A stretch of 36,475 nt of DNA from Rhodopila sp. (GCA_028291505.1 JAQGHW010000436.1:1-36475), one strand, 5' to 3'; shown: positions 18,703 through 30,989, numbered from the stretch's first letter. Numbers and translations: made by a program. The notes: generated by a model not told the origin, from the letters alone.

Positions 18703-18826
18703 GACCGGTGAGCTCCCTTGGTTTCGGCACGCCCCCGGGCGGCGGTTTCGGTGCACCTCCGCGCGGGGGATTTTACCCGGCGCCGCATGATGCCGGCCGA
18801 TGATGCGTCGTGGATCTGATGGGTCA

Positions 18827-20398
18827 CTAGATCAGCGCCGCCGACCGCAGGATGTGAACCACAAGGCCTCCATAGATGCCGACCAGCACCGCCACCGCGG
18901 CGCCGAAACGCAGCACCGCCACCAATCGCTGACGGAACGGCACGAGGCCCAGCACGGAGATGCCACCCAGCACCGGCAATCCAAGGTTGCGCAACTCATC
19001 CACCGTGGAGAACGACCGGTCGAGCTGGCCAAACAGCACCGTAAGGCCTGCGCCGGTCATCAGCCCCCCGAGGAGTACGCCGGTGACCAGGAACATCCGG
19101 TTCGGCGCCACTGGCAGACGGGGAATCTCGGGTGGGTCGATGATCTGCAGCTTGACCTTGTCAGCCTGCGTATCCGCGGCCTGGGCAATATTCGCCGACT
19201 GCAGGCGGCCCAGCAGTTCCTCATAGTTTCGCCGCAGTACCGTGTAATCGCGGTCCATGTTCTGATATTCGGCGATCAGTCCCGGCTGCTCCCGCTGGAT
19301 TTTCTCCAGGCGATCCCGATACCGCACCGCGTCGTCGCGCTGCCGCTGCAGCGAGATCACGTTGGTATCGGACTCGATCAGTTTGACCTTCAACTGATCA
19401 TAGACCGCATTCGGCACCGAACGTTTCACCGTGTTCGCGGCTGCCTCACGGCCGGCGGCGTCCTTGGCAGCGACTTCGGCGGCTGTCGGCAGGTTCTTCG
19501 GTGCGTTCTTGAGCGACTCGATCAGCTTGCGCTGGGCGATCACATCTGGATGCTGGTCGGTGTCTTTCAGCAGCATCATCCGAAGCTGATCCTGTGCCTC
19601 CTGCACCCTATTCCTTCCTGCGTCACCACCAAGCAGCCCATTCGGGCCACCGGACTCGACAACCAGCATCGGCGGCGTGTTTTCCACCTCCTGTTTCAAC
19701 GCATCGCGGGAGATCAGCGCATCCTGCAACCTGCCTTCCAGAGCGTCGGCCGCGCTGCGGGCGCCTTCCAATGCCGGAACGTTGGGGTTGTTGTCGGCGG
19801 GCAGGATTTCGATGTAGCGCGCCCGGAAGTCCGCCCGGCGCTTTTCCGCCCCGCGAAGCTGCTGCTCATAGGATTGGATCTGGCGCTCCAGGAAGCGCCG
19901 CGCATTCTCCATGTCGGCCCGCGAGCCACCGGTTGCGCTCTCGACGAAGATGGTCAGCAGGGTCTGCACGACGTCGTGGGCAAGCTTGGGGCTTTTGTCG
20001 CGATAGTTGATGGTGAACAGGTTTCTGGTCTGCGGATTGACATGGATATCGGTACCCAGGCGGCTCAGCAGCCGTTCACGGTCGGACGGGCTGCTAAGGG
20101 TCAGGTCGAGGTCGGTCTTCGAGACCAGCTTCTCCAGGTTCGGCCGGCTCAGCAGCGTGCGCTGAAGAATTTCAAGCTGGGTCGTCGGTGCTGAGTCCGC
20201 CGCGAGACCACGCAACAGCGGCGTCAGCACGGCATCCGCGTCGACGAACAGGCGCGCTCCCGATTCAAACTGGTTGGGGATCGTATACACCGCAACCCAG
20301 CCGATGCCGCAGACCAGCCATGCAACGATCACGCCCATCCAGCGCCGGCGCCACGCCGCACGAAGGCACTGGGAAAGCAGGATGCGCACTGAATCCAT
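18827..20398 (-). CDS. XrtA system polysaccharide chain-length determinant (Wzz/GNVR, TIGR03007-like)
   Basis: N-terminal TM IVAWLVCGIGWVAVYTIPNQFESGARLFVDADAVLTPLLRGLA, long coiled coil, NYEELLGRLQSANIAQAAD, IIDPPEIPRLPVAPNRMFLVTGVLLGGL, C-terminal TM. Confidence 0.92.
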   Translation of the reverse strand: MDSVRILLSQCLRAAWRRRWMGVIVAWLVCGIGWVAVYTIPNQFESGARLFVDADAVLTPLLRGLAADSAPTTQLEILQRTLLSRPNLEKLVSKTDLDLTLSSPSDRERLLSRLGTDIHVNPQTRNLFTINYRDKSPKLAHDVVQTLLTIFVESATGGSRADMENARRFLERQIQSYEQQLRGAEKRRADFRARYIEILPADNNPNVPALEGARSAADALEGRLQDALISRDALKQEVENTPPMLVVESGGPNGLLGGDAGRNRVQEAQDQLRMMLLKDTDQHPDVIAQRKLIESLKNAPKNLPTAAEVAAKDAAGREAAANTVKRSVPNAVYDQLKVKLIESDTNVISLQRQRDDAVRYRDRLEKIQREQPGLIAEYQNMDRDYTVLRRNYEELLGRLQSANIAQAADTQADKVKLQIIDPPEIPRLPVAPNRMFLVTGVLLGGLMTGAGLTVLFGQLDRSFSTVDELRNLGLPVLGGISVLGLVPFRQRLVAVLRFGAAVAVLVGIYGGLVVHILRSAALI

Positions 20399-20411
20399 GA
20401 CTGATTGTTCC

Positions 20412-21044
20412 TCAGAACCAGGATTGCGGGACGATCAGCGTATCCCCTGGGCTCATCTCGATGTTCTGGCTGATGTCGCCGTCCTTGATCAGGTCGCTCA
20501 GCCGCACCTTGATGGTCTGTTGCCTGCCGTCGCCGTCGACCCGTACGATCACCGCACGATTGCCGGCCGCGTATTTCGTCAGCCCTTTGGTCGCGATCAT
20601 GACATCCAGCAATGTCATATGGTCACGGTAAGGAATCGCGATCGGATCGGTCGCCTCGCCGATCACCCGCACCTGCCGGTCCGGCGGCCCGATGAACCCG
20701 CGGACGATCACCGTGACATTCGGTTCCTGGATGTACTTCGTCAGCCGCGTCTCGATCTCGCGCGCGAGCTGCGTTGGTGTCTTGCCGGCTGCCACGATAT
20801 CCTCGATCAACGGGGTCGAGATTCGCCCGTCAGGACGCACCGCGACCCCTCCCTCACTGAGATCCGGATTGCGATAGACGAATATACTGAGCGAGTCTCC
20901 GGAGCCGATGATATAGTCGTCCGCCACTTTGGCCGTACTCTTCTCGACCACCGGCGGCCCAGCATGGGACTTGAACAAACCGATGTCGCAACCGGTCAAC
21001 GCCAAAAGCATCCCCGTCGCCAGAACCGGTGCCAGATTCCACAT
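20412..21044 (-). CDS. XrtA system polysaccharide export lipoprotein (Wza-like, TIGR03027-like)
   Basis: MWNLAPVLATGMLLALTGCDIG (lipobox LTGC); DDYIIGSGDSLSIFVYRNPDLS; VRPDGRISTPLIEDIVAAGKTPTQLAREIE; ISQNIEMSPGDTLIVPQSWF. Confidence 0.92.
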   Translation of the reverse strand: MWNLAPVLATGMLLALTGCDIGLFKSHAGPPVVEKSTAKVADDYIIGSGDSLSIFVYRNPDLSEGGVAVRPDGRISTPLIEDIVAAGKTPTQLAREIETRLTKYIQEPNVTVIVRGFIGPPDRQVRVIGEATDPIAIPYRDHMTLLDVMIATKGLTKYAAGNRAVIVRVDGDGRQQTIKVRLSDLIKDGDISQNIEMSPGDTLIVPQSWF

Positions 21045-21222
21045 CTTGGATGTGACACCGCCCCGTAGGGTCAAGCAGGCCCGACGGGCCAGGCAAGAAA
21101 TGTCTCGTCGCGTCTGGTCGAGCCAATCGTGAATCACGTCAACCTCTGAATGGACCAGTGCCTGGCATGATGGCCAGCGCACCGGACAGGCATAAAATCT
21201 TTAAATGGCGGTTCAGGCCTGA

Positions 21223-21296
21223 TGGTAGGCGCGGAAGGAATTGAACCCCCTCCTCTGCCATGTTCAAGCAGCGCTCTGCCGATGAGCTACACGCCT
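21223..21296 (-). tRNA. tRNA-Val-like gene or tRNA pseudogene (aberrant anticodon loop)
   Basis: AGGCGTGTAGCTCATCGGCAGAGCGCTGCTTGAACATGGCAGAGGAGGGGGTTCAATTCCTTCCGCGCCTACCA folds as a cloverleaf: 7-bp acceptor AGGCGTG/CGCGCCT, D stem GCTC/GAGC, anticodon stem CTGCT/GGCAG, T arm with TTCAA, encoded CCA. Loop TGAACAT has G instead of U33 and reads AAC. Confidence 0.7.
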
Positions 21297-21757
21297 CGCG
21301 CATCAACCACGCCTTCACCAACCGCGGAACAACACGCGACGGACAACCTCTCCTAACTGCCACCCTGGCTATACCACCCTTGAGCACGGCATTTCAACGC
21401 AGACATAAACACCCGGCCGTTACGACGTGATATTCGGGAAGCGTTACCACCATAGGTTACAATTTATCATCAAAAATCCGCCTCAACCCGAGCGCCGTCA
21501 AATCTTTTAACATCGAACTCGTCTAAATGTCATATGAAATTCATGGCTCTGCGATGATTGTCGAAAACGCGATAAAAATTAAAGTACCGATTGACGCGCC
21601 GTGTATCAACCTGCAACGTTACCCTCAGTTATCGCTTCAGCTACACACCCTAAATTACTGCCCGTGCGAAACGGCAACCTACGGTCCAGGCCTTCCCGCG
21701 GCCTGCAACCGCCCGCCTCTTTAACGCGTCAGCCGGCGGATTGAAAGGAAAGCGTCG

Positions 21758-23081
21758 ATGCCGCGTGCAATGGCGCATTATCCCCCATGCGAAATGGCCG
21801 TCCTGGGCCTGGTCGAGTCTACGCTGTCCTTCGCGGTGATCTATACCGTGGTCCAGGCCACCGGCGCCTCGGTGCCGCGGACCGTAGTCATCGAGATGCC
21901 GCTAGATCGTGCCTTCGCCACGGCCGCGCTGCTGACCGTCATCGGCGGCTTCGTTGCCCTGATCATTGGTCTTTACCGTCCGGAAGTCTGCCTCGACCGG
22001 AAGCGGCTGCTCATCGCGAGCGCGTTCGCCGCGATCATCGCGTTTACCCTTTTGCTCCTTGTCGACAACGGGCCGCGCAGCAGTCTCACCAGTGGCCATG
22101 CCCTTTATCTGGCGAAAGTGATCGCCACGTGGCTCGCCTCGATAACCCTGGTCCGCCTGACCTACGCCTTGGCCGTGAATCGCATGTCCCTGGGCCGCCG
22201 CGTCCTGCTTCTCGGCGACCCAAGGCAAGTCGGCGCCTTGAGTGTCCGGCTGCGATCCTACGCTTCACGGCCAGAGCGTTTCTTGGCAGTTGCTACGCCA
22301 GTTGCCCATCTGGGGCATCGTCGTCGCAAGCGAACCCCAAGCCCAGGCCGTCGAACCGTTGGTGGACTGCAAGCTCCGCGGCGCCCCTATCCTGAGCGCC
22401 GCGGCTTTCCAGGAAAACTATCTCGGCCGGATCGATCCTGATGCGGTGACGGCGAACGATCTCTTGTTGAGCCAGGGCTTCACCGCGAACAAACTCGCGG
22501 CGGGGCTGAAGCGCTTGTGTGATGTTGTGTCGGCGTCTGCATGCTGGTCCTGTTGCTGCCGCTGATGGCAATGACCGCGATGGCAATCAAAATCGACAGC
22601 CCGGGCCCGGTGTTTTACCGCCAGCAGCGCCTCAGCCGGTTCGGCAAGGCATTAATTTTGCTCAAGTTCCGTAGTATGGCCGCGGATGCCGAACCGGGCG
22701 GCAGTCCATACTGGGCCCAGAAACAAGGTCAGCGTATCACCCGGATCGGACGTTTCATTCGAACCACGCGGATCGATGAATTGCCGCAACTGGCCAACGT
22801 CATTCGCGGCGAAATCAGCCTCGTCGGACCGCGTCCCGAACGTCCCCACTTCGTCGAGCAGCTGGCACGCACCGTCCCGTTCTACCGCCAGCGCAGCTAC
22901 GTAAAGCCTGGCCTCACCGGTTGGGCGCAGGTCAACTTTCGTTATGGCGCCTCGGTCGAAGATGCCCGCGAAAAGCTCGCCTACGATCTGTAACTATGTG
23001 AAGAACCGCACCATCATCCTGGACATGATCATCCTGATTTCAACCGTCCGTGTCGTGTTGTTCCGTGCCGGCGCACGCTAA
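21758..23081 (+). pseudogene. XrtA system polyprenyl-phosphate sugar transferase (priming glycosyltransferase, TIGR03013-like), multiple frameshifts
   Basis: N-terminal TM part in ORF 21758..22441, middle in 22242..22565, catalytic part in 22541..22993 (DSPGPVFYRQQRLSRFGKALILLKFRSMAADAE...[75 protein letters not shown]). The final YYVKNRTIILDMIILISTVRVVLFRAGAR is out of frame, to 23081. Confidence 0.87.
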
Positions 23082-23306
23082 TGGTTCGATCGCAATGCCT
23101 GGCTCCCGGACGTGCCGGATTTTACCCACTTCAGCCTGGTGGTATGCGCGCAGGGTTGGCGTGGCGGCTACGCGCGCGAATCGATAAGATACCGGCGGGC
23201 CGCCAATTCAACGAAGAGTCAGGTTTTCGGGCTGCTGGCATGACTGCCTGTAATCCGCTTTCAGGCTGCATCATCTGCCGGAAAGTGCTCTAATAGCCAC
23301 GTGATC

Positions 23307-25357
23307 ATGACCCTCGACATCCCCGCTATCGCCGTCCTGCATGGGGTTTGCGCCGCTGTCTATGCTTTGCTCGCCGCGTTGATCCTCGCCCGTCCGCCAC
23401 TTAGCCGGACCGGCGCCTGGCTCACCTTCGCCTGCGCGGTGACAGCGATCTGGACCGGGACATTCGCCCTCGGCTGGCAGTCCCCGGTCATCCCCCTCGC
23501 CTCGTGGCTGGAGGTCGGGCGATCCGCCGCTTGGTATGGTTTCATCTTGCATCTGTACCGGCGATCGGTCGGTTCGGACGAACAGGTCTCCAGCGCCTTC
23601 AAGACCATGGGGCTCCTGGCACTGCTGGTTGTCGGCGGCACCCCGCTGCTCGAATGGTTCGCCGGCCCAGCCACAGCCAGTCTCCAATCCCTCGGCACCG
23701 CCACAAGGCTCGGTTTTGCCATCTGCAACCTGCTGCTGCTGGAGAACCTCTATTTCAATACCCTCCGAGAATCACGCTGGCACATCAATCTGTTATGTGT
23801 CGCCCTTGGGGGTCTTTTCCTGTACGATCTGTTGCTCTACGCTGACGGAGTCCTGTTCCACCGCCTGTCCTTCGCATTGCTGGAAGCGCGCGCGCCGGCC
23901 ATGATCCTGGCCGCCCCGCTGATCGCGCTGGCCGCCGTGCGCAACCGCCGTTGGGCGATCGACATCCACGTCTCCCGCGATGTCGTCTTCCACAGCTTCA
24001 CCCTGATCGCCAGCGGAATATTCCTGCTGGCGGTCGCCTTGATCGGCGAAGTGTTCCGCCGCGGTGGCTCCGAATGGGGCCGCGTCGCCGAAACCTCCTT
24101 GATCTTCGGCGCCTTCCTCGCCGTCGCCGTTACCCTGACTTCCGGATCCGCCCGCTCCCGCATCAAATCCATCGTGGTCGAGAATTTCTTCAGCCATCGA
24201 TACGATTACCGCCGCGAATGGATGCGCTGCATCGACGCACTCACCGCGCCGGAAGCGTTCGTCGCGCTGCACAAACGGGCGATCCTCGCCGCGGCCGAGG
24301 TCGTGGACAGCCCGGCCGGCGCCCTGTTCGTGCGTCCGCCACAGGATGTCGCCTTCCAATGGGCCGGATCCTGGAACATGCCCGCCGTCACCACACCCGT
24401 GCCGCCAGGTCATCCGCTGGTCGCCCTGTTCAGGGACGGCGACTGGATCGTTGTCCTGGATGAGCATGCGGAGGCGGAAACCTGGATCCCCGAGCTGCCA
24501 CGGGCCTGGGTGGTTCTGCCGCTCAATCATTTCGGGACCCTGATCGGCTTTGTCGTTCTCAGCCGGTCGCGGGCGCAATTCAAACTGGACCGGGAGGCGT
24601 ACGACCTGCTACGAGTGGTCGGTCGCGAAATCGCGAGCCGTGTGGCGGAACAGCGCGCCATGCAGGTTCTGACACAGACCCAGCAGCTTCGCGAGTACAG
24701 CCAGCGTTTCGCTTTCGTCATCCACGACATCAAGAATGTGTCCGGGCAGCTTTCGATGCTTCTGACCAATGCCGAGGTTTACGCCGATAATCCGGAATTC
24801 CAGCGCGACATGCTGGCGACGGTGCGGGCGTCTGTCGGCAAGATCACCAGGCTGCTCTCCCGCCTGCAGGCCGAACGCCGGGAACGCGATCACGCACTCA
24901 TCACCCCCGCGGAACGGCTCCGCGACCTGGTCGACACCTGCCAGATGACCAGGCGTCAGGAAATCGTCTTCTCCGATCGAAGTGGCGGCGCCGGCGCGGC
25001 AATCGATCCGGATGCGTTCGACGCGGTCGCCACCCATCTGCTCAACAACGCCGTCGAAGCCTCCGCACCCGGCGCCCCAATCACCGTCGATCTCCGGGTC
25101 GAGGCCCATGGCGTCGTCGTCGATATCATCGACCACGGTCAGGGTATGGCGCCCGAATTCGTCCGCGACGAACTGTTCCGGCCGCTGCACACCACCAAAG
25201 GCGACGGCCACGGCATCGGCGCTTATCAGGCCCGTGAACTGTTGCGCGACGCCGGCGGCGATCTGCTGGTTCTCAGCCGTCCGCGTGCCGGCACCACGAT
25301 GCGGATCATTCTTCCCTCGGTCCGGCCGAGTATCGCCGAATCAGCCTCCGTCGAAGC

Positions 25358-25361
<4 letters not shown>
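23307..25361 (+). CDS. prsK: XrtA/PEP-CTERM system histidine kinase PrsK
   Basis: N-terminal multi-TM, GAF-like middle, H-box FAFVIHDIKNVSGQLSMLLTNAE, N-box HLLNNAVEAS, G-box GDGHGIGAYQARELLRDAGGDL. Confidence 0.93.
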
Positions 25362-26794
<1,433 letters not shown>

Positions 26795-26805
26795 GGGTGA
26801 AACCA

Positions 26806-29571
26806 ATGCGATACAGGTCTCTCGGCTGGATCATGATCGGCGCCTGGCTCGGTGCGTTCCCGATCGCCGCCCATGCGGACTACCTGTCCACCGCCAAGTC
26901 ATCATTGCAGAAGGGCGACCTCAAATCCGCCCAGATCGACCTGCGCAACGCCGTCCGCAACGACCCCCAAAATGCCGAGGCCCATTATTGGCTCGGTCGT
27001 GTAACATTCGAACTGGGCGACCCGGTTGCCTCCGAACGCGAAGCGATCGCCGCGCGCGAACGTGGCTTCGATCCGCACCAGACGGTTCCACTGCTGGCAC
27101 AGGCGATGCTGGCGCAGAACAAGTTCGATGAACTGCTGAACACGCTGAAGCCGGAAGGCAAGGACCCACTGCTGGATGCGTCCATCCTGGTGGCCCGGGG
27201 CTACGCCCAGGTCGGCCTGAAACGCCCCCAGGATGCCCAGAAGTCCTTCGCCGAGGCCGAACAGGTGGCACCAAACGCGGTGGAGCCTCTGCTGGCCGAT
27301 GCGCGGCTCGCGGTCGCCCGCGCCGATCTGGCCGGGGCCCAGACGAAGATCGATCGCGCAATCGCCGCCCAGCCGAAATCCGCCGACGCGTTGCTGGCCA
27401 AGGCGCAGGTGCTGCGACTAAAGAACGATATTCCCGGCGCCATCGCCGTGCTCGACGAATTGGTGACAGACCAGCCCAGCGTCATGCAGGCCCGCCTCGA
27501 CCGCGCCAGCCTGGAACTGGTGGCCAGCAAAAACGATGCCGCCAAGGCCGATATCGATGCGGTGCTGAAAGCCACGCCCAGCAATGTACAGGCGATATAC
27601 CTCCTGGCGGTGATGGAGGCCCAATCGCGCAACTACAAGGCCGCGGACGCCGACCTCGAACGAATCTCCGGCTTTCTCGGCCGAATCCAGCGCGCGTTCT
27701 ATCTTCAGGCCGTGGTGAAGGAGCAGCTTGGCCAGCTTGAGCAGGCAGAAGAAGCAGCCCGCAAATACCTGGGACGCGCACCGAACGATCTGGCGGCGTA
27801 CAAGGTGCTGGCCAGGATCCAGTTCGCCAAGCACCGCCCCGACCAAGTCGTCGACACCCTCGCGAAGGTCGCCGAATCCGGCAAGGGCGACGCCGAGGCC
27901 TACGACCTCTTGGGGCGGGCATACGCGGCGACCGGCCAGGGGATGGAAGCAATCCAGTCGTTCCAGAAGGCCGAGACTTTGGCGCCGAACGATGTTGGGG
28001 TGCAGACGCGGTTGGCATCGGTCCGCATGGGCATGGGCGACGTCGACACCGCCGTGGGGGACCTGGAACACACGCTGGAACTTGCGCCCAAGCTGCCGGC
28101 GGTGGGTGAGGCACTCTTCTTCGCCGCGCTGGCGACCGGCGACACGGCAAAAGCCGGCGACGCATTGGCCAGGATCCGCGCCGCCCAAGGCCAGACCGAG
28201 ATCGTTGGCAACCTGGATGGGCTGTTCAAGCTTGCCCAGATCGACTTCCCCGGCGCGAAGGCCATTTTCACCGACCTGGTTCAGAAATACCCGGACTTCA
28301 CGCCGGCCAAGATCAATCTCGCCCGCGTTGACATCATGATGGATCAAAGGCCGGAAGCCGAGAAGATCTTGATCGACGTCCTGGCCAAGCATCCGACTGC
28401 CCAACCGGCGCTGACGATGATGGCCTCGAGCTACGTCCAATCGAATCGGCTGCAGGACGCAGTCGGGCTGTTGGAGCGCGCGCACGCGGCGGAACCTGGT
28501 CAGACCCGGGTGACCGTCACCCTCGGCGACATCTACATCCGCGCCGGCACGCCACAAAAGGCGCTCGACCTCGCCCAGGCGGAGAAAGGAAGCAATGCGA
28601 GTTCGACCGACATCTTGAGCCTGAAGGCGGCCGCGTATCTTGCGCTTGGGCAGAAGAAGGACGCCCGCGCCGCCTATACCGAAATCCTCAAGAACGATGC
28701 CAACGTGGTGGGCGCGAGGCGGCAGCTTGTCGCCCTGCTGATCGAGGCCGGCGACTTCGAAAGCGCGCGCAACATCATCACGGCCGGGATATCCGCCAAC
28801 CCGCGCAACTATCAGTTGTATCAGGATTATGTCATGATTGACCTGAAGTCCACCGGCATGGATGCCGCGCTGGCGACGGCCGATCGCCTGCAGTCGCAGG
28901 ACCGTGATTTCCCCGGCATCAAGGCGTTGAAGGGCGATGTCTACCTCGCGGCGAACCGGCCGGCGGACGCGGTGACTGCCTATACCGAGGCTAACAATGC
29001 CACTCCATCAGGCCTTCTGGTGAACCGCCTGGCGGGTGCGCTGTTGCGGGCCGGGCGGGCGGACGACGCCAACCAGTTGTTGCTGGGCTGGATCGGCAAG
29101 CATCCCGACGACATGATCGCGATTGAGCAGGTCGCTGAGGTCAATATCGCCGCCAGCAAGTTCGACGACGCGGCCAGGTATCTGGAACTGCTGCTTAAGC
29201 AGAAGCCCCATGACGCGGTCGCGTTGAACAACCTCGCCTGGGTTTACCAGCAGCAGGGGAACGACGCGAAAGCGCAGACGCTGGCTCGTCAGGCTTACGT
29301 GCTGTCGCCCAGCCCGCAGACCGCTGACACGCTCGGTTGGATCCTGACCACCGGGGGGAACGCGCGGGATGGCGTGGCACTCCTCCGCCAGGCCAGCGGC
29401 GAGAATGCGACTGATCCCCGAATCCAGTACCACTATGGCGTGGCCCTGAAGGACACCGGCAACAAGGACGAAGCGAAGAAGCGGTTGGAGACCGTCGTCG
29501 AGAACAAGGCCGAATTCAAGGAAAAGGCCGAGGCGCAGAAGCTGCTGGACGACATGGCGAAGGGAACCTGA
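26806..29571 (+). CDS. prsT: XrtA/PEP-CTERM system TPR-repeat protein PrsT
   Basis: Signal-like MRYRSLGWIMIGAWLGAFPIAAHADYLSTAKSSLQKGDLKSAQIDLRNAVRNDPQNAEAHYWLGRV, then about 900 aa of TPRs. Follows prsR closely. Confidence 0.93.
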   Translation: MRYRSLGWIMIGAWLGAFPIAAHADYLSTAKSSLQKGDLKSAQIDLRNAVRNDPQNAEAHYWLGRVTFELGDPVASEREAIAARERGFDPHQTVPLLAQAMLAQNKFDELLNTLKPEGKDPLLDASILVARGYAQVGLKRPQDAQKSFAEAEQVAPNAVEPLLADARLAVARADLAGAQTKIDRAIAAQPKSADALLAKAQVLRLKNDIPGAIAVLDELVTDQPSVMQARLDRASLELVASKNDAAKADIDAVLKATPSNVQAIYLLAVMEAQSRNYKAADADLERISGFLGRIQRAFYLQAVVKEQLGQLEQAEEAARKYLGRAPNDLAAYKVLARIQFAKHRPDQVVDTLAKVAESGKGDAEAYDLLGRAYAATGQGMEAIQSFQKAETLAPNDVGVQTRLASVRMGMGDVDTAVGDLEHTLELAPKLPAVGEALFFAALATGDTAKAGDALARIRAAQGQTEIVGNLDGLFKLAQIDFPGAKAIFTDLVQKYPDFTPAKINLARVDIMMDQRPEAEKILIDVLAKHPTAQPALTMMASSYVQSNRLQDAVGLLERAHAAEPGQTRVTVTLGDIYIRAGTPQKALDLAQAEKGSNASSTDILSLKAAAYLALGQKKDARAAYTEILKNDANVVGARRQLVALLIEAGDFESARNIITAGISANPRNYQLYQDYVMIDLKSTGMDAALATADRLQSQDRDFPGIKALKGDVYLAANRPADAVTAYTEANNATPSGLLVNRLAGALLRAGRADDANQLLLGWIGKHPDDMIAIEQVAEVNIAASKFDDAARYLELLLKQKPHDAVALNNLAWVYQQQGNDAKAQTLARQAYVLSPSPQTADTLGWILTTGGNARDGVALLRQASGENATDPRIQYHYGVALKDTGNKDEAKKRLETVVENKAEFKEKAEAQKLLDDMAKGT

Positions 29572-29647
29572 TCCGGGCGTTCCAGGACTGATCATGATTG
29601 CGATCGGCGCGATGCCGGTAAACGCCGCGCCATGTCCGCATTCGTCA

Positions 29648-29669
29648 TGGCCCGGCGAAGTCCGGGCCA
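29648..29669. repeat. perfect 8-bp inverted repeat (hairpin) between prsT and the downstream glycosyltransferase
   Basis: tggcccgg-cgaagt-ccgggcca at 29648-29669; no U-tract follows. Confidence 0.6.
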
Positions 29670-29733
29670 CCTGTCCCGGCACGTGCGGCGATGGGTGGCT
29701 CAGACGCGCCGAACCATGACGGGGAACGATGCT

Positions 29734-30951
29734 ATGGGGAATGGCTCCAAACCTGACCCGGTCCGCCTGTTGACCTTCTCGACCCTCTTCCCCCACGCGG
29801 CTCGGCCGAACCACGGCATCTTCGTGGAGAACCGGCTGCGGCACCTGCTGGCGACCAACCAGGCCACCAGCATCGTGCTGGCGCCGGTACCCTGGTTCCC
29901 CAGCCGCTCCGCCCGCTTCGGCGACTGGGCGTTGAACGCAAGTGCTCCTGTGACGGAGGCGCGTCAGGGGATAGAGGTCCGGCACCCACGCTATCCGGTC
30001 ATTCCGAAGCTGGGGATGTCGGCCGCACCTTGGCTGCTGTATCGGGCGATGATTCCTCAGGTCACCCGCCTGCTGACCGAGGGTCACAGGTTCGACGCGA
30101 TCGACGCCCACTACCTCTACCCTGATGGGGTCGCCGCGGCATGGCTTGGCCGGCGCTTCGGGCTGCCTGTGGTGATGACCGCCCGCGGGACTGATGCGAA
30201 CCTGATCCCGCGGTTTCGTATTCCGCGTCGCCTGATCCAAGGCGCGATCCGGGACGCGAGCGCCATCGTCGCCGTCAGCGCCGCGCTGAAGCAGGCTCTG
30301 GTCGAGCTTGGCGCACCGGCCGAAAAGGTTACGGTGCTGCGCAATGGCGTGGAAACGGACCTCTTCCGCCCGCCAACCGATCGCATCCAGACGCGGGCAG
30401 CGTTAGGACTGAAGGGTCCCACGTTGATCTCGGTGGGTGGCCTGATCGAGCGCAAGGGCCATCACCGCACCATCGAGGCGATGCGCCATTTGTCCGGCTT
30501 CGAACTGATCATCGCCGGCGAAGGTCCGGAACGCGAACGGCTCTCGGGCCTGATCGCGCAATACAGCCTCGGTGACCGGGTCCACCTACTGGGACCTAGG
30601 CCGCATCGGGAATTACCGGCGCTGTATGGGGCGGCGGACGCCTCCGTGCTGGCCTCATCGCGTGAGGGTTGGGCGAACGTTCTGCTGGAGTCGATGGCCT
30701 GCGGCACTCCTGTCGTCGCCGCCAATATCTGGGGCAATCCGGAGGTTGTCCGCGCCCCGGAGGCAGGGGTGATCTACGAGCCGAACACCCCGGAAGGTAT
30801 CGCCGCCGGCGTACGCCGGCTGTTCTCTTCCCTGCCCCACCGTTCGGCAACGCGGGCCTACGCGGAACCGTTCAGTTGGGATGATACGACCGCCGGCCAG
30901 TTGGCGCTGTTCCGGCAGGTCGTGGGCCGAACGCCTGCCGCCACGCCCTGA
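29734..30951 (+). CDS. glycosyltransferase family 4
   Basis: VRLLTFSTLFPHAARPNHGIFVENRLRHLLATN..., DAIDAHYLYPDGVAAAWLGRRFGLPVVMTARGTDAN, SSREGWANVLLESMACGTPVVAANIWGNPEVV. Start at 29734 preferred; the upstream extension covers the hairpin. Confidence 0.9.
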   Translation: MGNGSKPDPVRLLTFSTLFPHAARPNHGIFVENRLRHLLATNQATSIVLAPVPWFPSRSARFGDWALNASAPVTEARQGIEVRHPRYPVIPKLGMSAAPWLLYRAMIPQVTRLLTEGHRFDAIDAHYLYPDGVAAAWLGRRFGLPVVMTARGTDANLIPRFRIPRRLIQGAIRDASAIVAVSAALKQALVELGAPAEKVTVLRNGVETDLFRPPTDRIQTRAALGLKGPTLISVGGLIERKGHHRTIEAMRHLSGFELIIAGEGPERERLSGLIAQYSLGDRVHLLGPRPHRELPALYGAADASVLASSREGWANVLLESMACGTPVVAANIWGNPEVVRAPEAGVIYEPNTPEGIAAGVRRLFSSLPHRSATRAYAEPFSWDDTTAGQLALFRQVVGRTPAATP

Positions 30952-30989
30952 CCGACAGGATGTGCGTTTTCGCGCGACGGACCAGATCC

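Noticed and set aside
21045-23306. Sigma-54 promoters (TGGCAC-N5-TTGC) upstream of locus genes, as PrsR targets
   Set aside because: Eye scan of the intergenic regions found half-matches only (e.g. tggcatgactgcc), none with correct -24/-12 spacing.
27418-28557. 379-aa minus-strand ORF opposite prsT
   Set aside because: Shadow ORF of codon-biased TPR sequence.
29008-30240. 410-aa minus-strand ORF spanning prsT and the GT4 gene
   Set aside because: Covers the 3' end of prsT, an intergenic hairpin and the start of the GT gene; no coherent protein features.
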